From Alligator mississippiensis (Eukaryota; Chordata; Crocodylia; Alligatoridae), in contig NC_081824.1 in assembly GCF_030867095.1 (NCBI RefSeq), positions 237,982,719-238,046,718 on the forward strand: a stretch of 64,000 nt of DNA, in the 5' to 3' direction. Below, one piece after another: positions 58,963 through 64,000 of the stretch. The translations under genes were made by a program, and so were the position numbers. The notes below the pieces were generated by a model. It ran no database searches, was not told where the DNA came from, and saw only the letters and a program-made list of their open reading frames with translations. Position 1 is the stretch's first letter, and each line of letters opens with the position of its first letter.

Positions 58963-60496
58963 TGTCACAGGGCACCTCGGTGCCCCTGCTCCTGGAAAGG
59001 AGAAACTGCCAGGGAGCGAGTGAGTGCGCCCTGGCCTGACATAACGAGCCCAGCTGAGGCTGGCTCAGGTAATGAGCGCAGCTGCGGGTTGCCGGAGCAA
59101 CCAAGGGGAACCAGCTGCCTGTAGGAGGCAGGGCCTGGCCCTTATAAAGCTCAGGGCTGAGGCCAGGCTGGCAGTTCTCTGCCAGCAGCCGGAGAGGCAG
59201 GAGCTCCCTCGGCCGAGATATGGGGAGAAGCCCGACGGGCAAGTACAGCTCATGATAGCCCTGAGAGGATTGGGCACAATGGTTAGCCAGGGGGCTTTAT
59301 GTTTGTGTTATAGCCAGGAGGCTCTAGTTTACGTTTGGCTCTGTATATTACACCCGGAGGTTTGGGTGAGGCTGTAGGGGTTGGAGGAGGCCTCAGCGGG
59401 GACTCACAGGGGAGTGTGAGACCCCGGCGCCAGTGAGGGCGCGCTAGGCCCTGAGATTTACAGGGCAGAGTTGTGGGCTCAGTGGAGCTCAGAGAGGAGC
59501 AGTTAACCTCAATCACAGGGACCCCAGAGAGTGTGGGGTGCCCTAGCGCCAAGAGGGCGCATTATTTTCATAGCGCCAGGGAAGGCGCAGCTCGCATGCC
59601 AGTGCGTGAGCAGCTGGCGGCGAGGAGCGCGGCCAGTGGGTCGCGGGCGCAACCCGTAGGTTGCGGACAGGGACCTAGACCCCGGATTGCGTGTGGGGGA
59701 ACATAGACCCCGGCCCCAGGAAAGGGGCGGTATTATTGAGTAGCCCAGAGTGGGCACGGCGAGCCCCAAAGAGGGGGAGCGCCATTGTACGTTATTGAGT
59801 AGCCCAGTGTGGGCACGGCGAGCCCCAGAGAGGGGGAGCGCCATACTGAGCAGCCCTAGAGAGCGGGGCCATATCGAGGAGCCCGAGACGGGCATAGCGA
59901 GCCCGGCCGCAGGCTAGTGCGGTAACACCCCTCAGACCGAGGCAGGGCGCTGCGGTTGCCCCGAGAAGACAGGGAGTAGCAGCGCGGTGAGCCAGGGTCA
60001 GAGAGGGTGCCCGTGCGGTTGGCCCATAGGACCGGAGGCCCGCTAGAGAGTCCCTGGGCGGAACCACACCAGCAGGGGAGGCCCAGAGTGGGCCAGATGA
60101 GAGTTCCAGCAAGAGGCTGGGCATGAGAGAGGGAGCCCAGAGTGGGCCACACTAGAGAGGAGGCCCGGGAAGCGGGTGTACAGACCGGACAACGTCTATT
60201 ACATCTGCGAGGCTTGGGGCGTGGTATTAGGGGCTGGTAGGAGCCACACATAGCCCATAAGGCTAGGGTGTCCAAGGAACACCCACCGTATCGGGAGACC
60301 CCCAGGGGGTCCGGAAGAACCGCGGGGACAGAGGTCTCGAGTAGCCGTGCCCAGGGAAGACACAAGGCAGCCTCCCAACATTATATTGACCAACAAGACG
60401 TGGCGGGCGAGAATTAGAGGGTGTCTTGGGCCGGCCTGACACGGAGCAAGGGACCTTGAGGAGATCACGGCCCTCCGCGAGGACCCCGCCGTGACA
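58963..60496 (+). mobile_element. Solo LTR, VNTR-bearing family (copy 4), duplication GTCCC
   Basis: The unit is 1534 bp, from TGTCACAGGGCACC to CCCGCCGTGACA. GTCCC flanks it exactly (58958-58962 and 60497-60501), and the interrupted CR1 reads on as TTTGGTCCCTCTCC. TATAAA lies at 59143-59148. The tandem array covers about 59400-60180. It retains many CpG dinucleotides and clean ends, suggesting one of the youngest copies. Long minus-strand frames inside it are compositional. Confidence 0.94.
59400..60180 (+). repeat. GC-rich tandem array inside the LTR
   Basis: Units with cores such as GAGTAGCCCAGAGTGGGCAC and CGAGCCCCAGAGAGGGGGAG repeat with variable spacing. They correspond in position and sequence type to the array at 22030-22680. 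Confidence 0.8.
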
Positions 60497-61299
60497 GTCC
60501 CTCTCCATGTTGTCTGCATCCCTCCTGAAGTGCGGTTCCCAGAACTGGATGCAGCACTCCAACTGCAGCCTGACCAGTGTCGCATAGAGGGGGAGGATCA
60601 CCTCCTTGGACCTGCTTGAGATGAATTTGTGGATGCATGACAAGGTATGGTTGGCCTTCCTGACCGCATCCCCACACTGTCGGCCCATGTTCATATTGGC
60701 CTCAATAATGACGCCAAAATCCTTCTCTGCCTCTGCACTGATGAGAAGGGAGTTCCCCAGCATATAGGTCTGCTGCTAGTTCTTCCTCCCCAGGTGCAGC
60801 ACCTTGCACTTGTCAGTGTTGAAACCCATCCTGTTCTCATCTGCCCACCCCTGTAGCCTGTCCAGATCCAATTGCAGCCTATTCCTTCTAGCGTGCCCAC
60901 TTCTCTCCACATCTTAGTGTCATCTGCAAATTTGAACAGGGTGCTTTTTACCCCTTTGTCCAAGTCGCTGATGAAGATGTTGAATAGTGCGGGCCTGAGG
61001 ACTGAGCCCTGCAGAACGCCACTGCCCACATCCCTCCAGGTCGAATAAGATGTCTGGAAAACTGCAGCCTCCAGCAGATGTCTGGAAAACTGAAGCCTCC
61101 CATCAGTACCATACCATAGCTTTTGGATAGATTTATCACCCCCTTGAAGAGTGCCTCATTCATCTTCTCTTCCTGATTTGGGAGCTTGTAATAAATCCCC
61201 ATCATTATATCAGTGCTGCATCTTTCACCTTTCATGTTCATCCAAACGCATGCTACTTTTCTGTCTTGTTCCCCCTAACCAGGGCACAGGGTAGTAAGC

Positions 61300-62105
61300 C
61301 TACCCGGTCACAAAGCACCAAAAGAACAAAGGAAAAAGCTAAACTTACTGCAGTGGTGAGCCCGAATGGGAGAAAAGTCATGCTGGAATTCCCAGATGGT
61401 AATTAAAGCAATCAGCTGTGACAGCCAGCAAAGCAGTGAATGGGACACTGAAGCTGAATACACAGCTGATCAGTGCGGGAATTTAAAAGAGAGCCGACTG
61501 AGCAGTCAGCTCTCCTCGGGTGAAGGGAATGGCATGGAGGGAGACCCGTGGGACCACAAAGTGACAATGGTGGCATGCAACCAACCTAAGGGACTCAGGA
61601 GAGTATTTTGAAGAAGTACTTGCCCACGGAGCAGGAAGGATGAGGTCGTTGGAGCATCCAAACCAGTGAGTCTGAGTCCGGTGGGTGTGGGACTGCAATC
61701 CAGAGACATGAAGGAGGGGAAAGAAGAGACCGAGCGTGAACATGAGTTTGGGGCATTGGCCCAATATAATCGTGTCCTGAAGGATAAGGGTAGGGACAAG
61801 CTGTATGATGGTCTGCTTGGGACCCGTGTGGGAAATAATGGGGCAAGCAACCAAGAACAAGAAACCGGCTGCCTAGAAATCAGTCAAGGCAACCCAGAGA
61901 CTGAGGCTCCCACAGAGGGGACCTAATGAGATTACTGCTGAAACATTTGGTGTGGTAAGGACAGGGGATGGGAATAGGGGAGCCCTGTGAAGAGGAGCCA
62001 GTCTTCTAAATTGTAGATTTAACACCAACTTTGTCTCACAGGACTGTGTCCATCTTTGGTTCCTTCCTTTTCCATCTAAGTTGTGGCAGGTGAGTTTAAA
62101 GGAGA
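61300..62105 (+). mobile_element. Probable LTR-type insertion in the CR1, ends uncertain
   Basis: The CR1 endonuclease text breaks off near 61300 and resumes near 62110. The inserted DNA begins about GGTCACAAAGCACC, like a mutated TGTCACAGGGCACC. Towards its right side it has GTTGTGGCAGGTGAG, close to GTTGTGGCAGGCGAG in the LTR at 54261. No five-base duplication could be fixed. It probably is an older member of that group. Confidence 0.45.
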
Positions 62106-62310
62106 CTATCCAGTCCAACAAGAGGCTACAATTTTACTTTGGTGGCAATTGCAAACCTCAATGTGATATTCCAGTCATAAGAGCTGTCCTATCGGGTCTC
62201 TATGATACCGATCAGGTTATATTTCTTTCACAGGCTACAGCTTCCAGATCATCTTCTTTATTTCCCACACTTCCTGCATGTGTGTACATGTATTTTGCAT
62301 TTTGATGTAC

Positions 62311-64000
62311 TTGCTTCTTTTTTGCACCACTTGTTGCTGTCCCTTGGCTCTCTGGCACCTTTCCCAGAGTTGAATTGCTTATTCCAGTCTTTTCCCCTCT
62401 GGATCGTTTGCTCTATTACTGGAAGATTTTGATCACCACCCCCATAATTAATTTGAAGCCATCCTTACTAGGTTGGCCAGACAATGCCCAAGATGCTCTT
62501 TCCCGTTCTGGTCAGTCAGACCCCATCACTTGATAGCAGTTCTCCTCCCCAGAACATCCATCCATTGTTAAAAAATCTGAAGCCTTCATGCCAACACCAC
62601 CATCTCACCACACATTTATTTCCATGGTGGTCCCTTCCTGGGCCTTTCCAGGGAGTATCAATGAAAACATCACTTGTGCTCAGTCTCATGCCAGGAGCCT
62701 CAGGAATCTTTAAAGGACACTGCTCACTGTTGCTCCTGGCAGTGTTGTTGGTATCTACAAGGACAGGCAGGAAAGGGTTGTGGTCTAAAGGATAGATGAG
62801 CTTTGGTAGTCTCTCTGTGACATCCTGAATTCAGAGGCAGACACACATTTCTCAGGACCCCAAATGTAGTCAAGCTGGTGCCTCTGTCTGCTGCAGCAGG
62901 GAGTTGACAAACGCCACTCTTCTCTTCCTTCTTGGAGCAACGGCTGTAGAGCCCCCTGTCCCTGGGGCCCTGTAGTTCCTGCTCTGTAGACTGCTGAGTC
63001 CTCTGGGTTGTACTTTTTCTCCTTTCCTTGCCTCTGCCTTTTCCTTAGCTTTTCCCCCTGCTGTTCTAGGATGTCAGGGGAGGGGGATTTCACAAAGAAC
63101 AGTGTCAAAAAACACTGATTCATCTGGGTGGACTTTTTAAAAAGGTATTTGTAGGATAGAGTTTACAATACTTGAGAAATTAAAAAAAGTGTCATGTTGG
63201 GCCTAACTTAACTATGTCACACTTACCCCACACCTCTTTTGTACACATGGGCACCTCCCTTTCATGGTGCAGTCCTGTAGCGCTATGGTTCCAGACTGAG
63301 TTAAACCATGTTGGTGTTGCTTCCTTGTGCAGCGCTCTCAGAAACACTTCATGGCAGAGGACAGAAGCCCTCGTGCTGCAGGCAACTGGTGCCCCTGAGG
63401 CAAAGGCAAATGCAAGGTGCACGTTTTTGCCAAGGATTTTGTGAAGGTCCTTTGCAAAACATCCTCCCCCTTGGAAGGACTGCAGCCCCTCTCCCCTCCT
63501 CCAGAGGAGCCGCACAGCTTCAGGCAGGCACTGTGACCCGCCGTGCAGCCAGTGGATGCGACGCAGTCCAGGCTGTTGAGAGAGGACGCCATACGCTATG
63601 ATGTCAGTTGCCCCTGCCAAAGACAGGCGTGAGGGCAGTGTTGTCAGGTCTTAAATATGAAATTATCGCATTGGAAGTTCACAATGATCACATTTGCTGC
63701 AAAACTATCGTACACTGAACAAATATGCAAATAAGTATACAAATACTTGTGAAGGAGTGGGAACTGGATCATCAAAGTTGATGCATTCCTTTGAGGCAAG
63801 ACATCATAAGAAAGTGCTGACGGCAAGCCGCAAAGTCAGCTACAAGTCCCCAAGAACAATTTGGGTTTCGCATCTCTTGCATAAATGAGATGCCTCAAAA
63901 ATTATCGTTCAGCCCCAGAACTTTTCGTGTAAATACGGTAATTCTCGCACCCCCCCCCCCCCGGTGACGAGGGGCGCAGGTAGCAGTTCTGGCTCAGCGG
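62311..64000. other. Unassigned sequence at the right edge
   Basis: No exon was recognised. Several 70-140 codon frames (for example at 63192-63620 on the minus strand) have no known domain. About 63915-63963 holds GTAAATACGGTAATTCTCG followed by a C-run, resembling the end of the hairpin element at 20082-20156; its other arm would lie beyond the window. Confidence 0.35.

Larger units (their letters stand above)
58493..62310 (-). mobile_element. CR1 LINE, split by LTR insertions
   Basis: The plus-strand left end (58493 on) reads ATAGTTGCATAGTTTCATAG, then GGTTGGAAGGGACCCGAGC, a reversed CR1 tail. Minus-strand text continues at 60497-61030 ([49 protein letters not shown] with FADD intact), at 61040-61300 (endonuclease: [19 protein letters not shown]), and at 62110-62310, an endonuclease start (YNLIGI and SSYDWNITL). 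A deletion joins palm and endonuclease near 61040. Interrupted by the LTR at 58963-60496 and by 61300-62105. Confidence 0.85.

Noticed and set aside
59856..60365. 169-codon and overlapping minus-strand frames rich in Pro, Gly and Leu
   Set aside because: They come from the tandem array of the LTR at 58963-60496, and similar frames open in other directions.

Overview
This is vertebrate nuclear DNA, most likely from a crocodilian (a turtle is second choice). The evidence is the dense load of CR1-type LINEs with a shared 3' end, Penelope-like elements, hAT and PIF/Harbinger transposons and solo LTRs, plus one single-copy gene whose exons read as a vertebrate orthologue. There are no prokaryotic genes, tRNAs, rRNAs or CRISPR arrays. 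Most long open frames in the window are chance frames inside repeats.

The one convincing host gene is FBXO40, on the minus strand. Its large exon (24764-26650) carries the TRAF-type zinc-finger region and the F-box. I located its terminal exon 14.9 kb downstream at 9665-9862. The two join in phase 0 only if the intron uses a GC donor (AAG|GCAAGT) with a TAG acceptor. Both nearby GT donors put a stop a few codons into the last exon. A possible tiny start exon lies at 43581-43589 (weak).

Layout. 1-9.6 kb: a solo LTR (562-1282), a possible second LTR, a 750-bp hAT element with a strong hairpin, a Harbinger-type MITE and unassigned DNA. 9.7-24.8 kb: the last FBXO40 intron, holding two solo LTRs (11088-12034, 21538-22975), three CR1 copies and small hairpin elements. 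24.8-26.7 kb: the main FBXO40 exon. 27-44 kb: CR1 copies, two Penelope-like remnants, three hAT elements and a TTA-flanked insertion inside a CR1. 44.5-51.3 kb: a decayed PIF/Harbinger neighbourhood (a Myb/SANT-like domain, a later coiled-coil-like tail, and a convergent broken DDE transposase), with a solo LTR inserted in it. 51.3-53.4 kb: two CR1/L3-type remnants, one hit by a TA-flanked MITE. 54.2-62.3 kb: two minus-strand CR1 copies broken up by LTR insertions, a readable nest of successive events. 62.3-64 kb: unassigned.

The most notable repeat signal is a set of eight LTR-like units. Seven have TG...CA ends and an exact 5-bp target duplication; the eighth has a near match. None keeps an internal coding region. 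Five belong to one superfamily, and four of those carry an expanded GC-rich tandem array after the TATA box.
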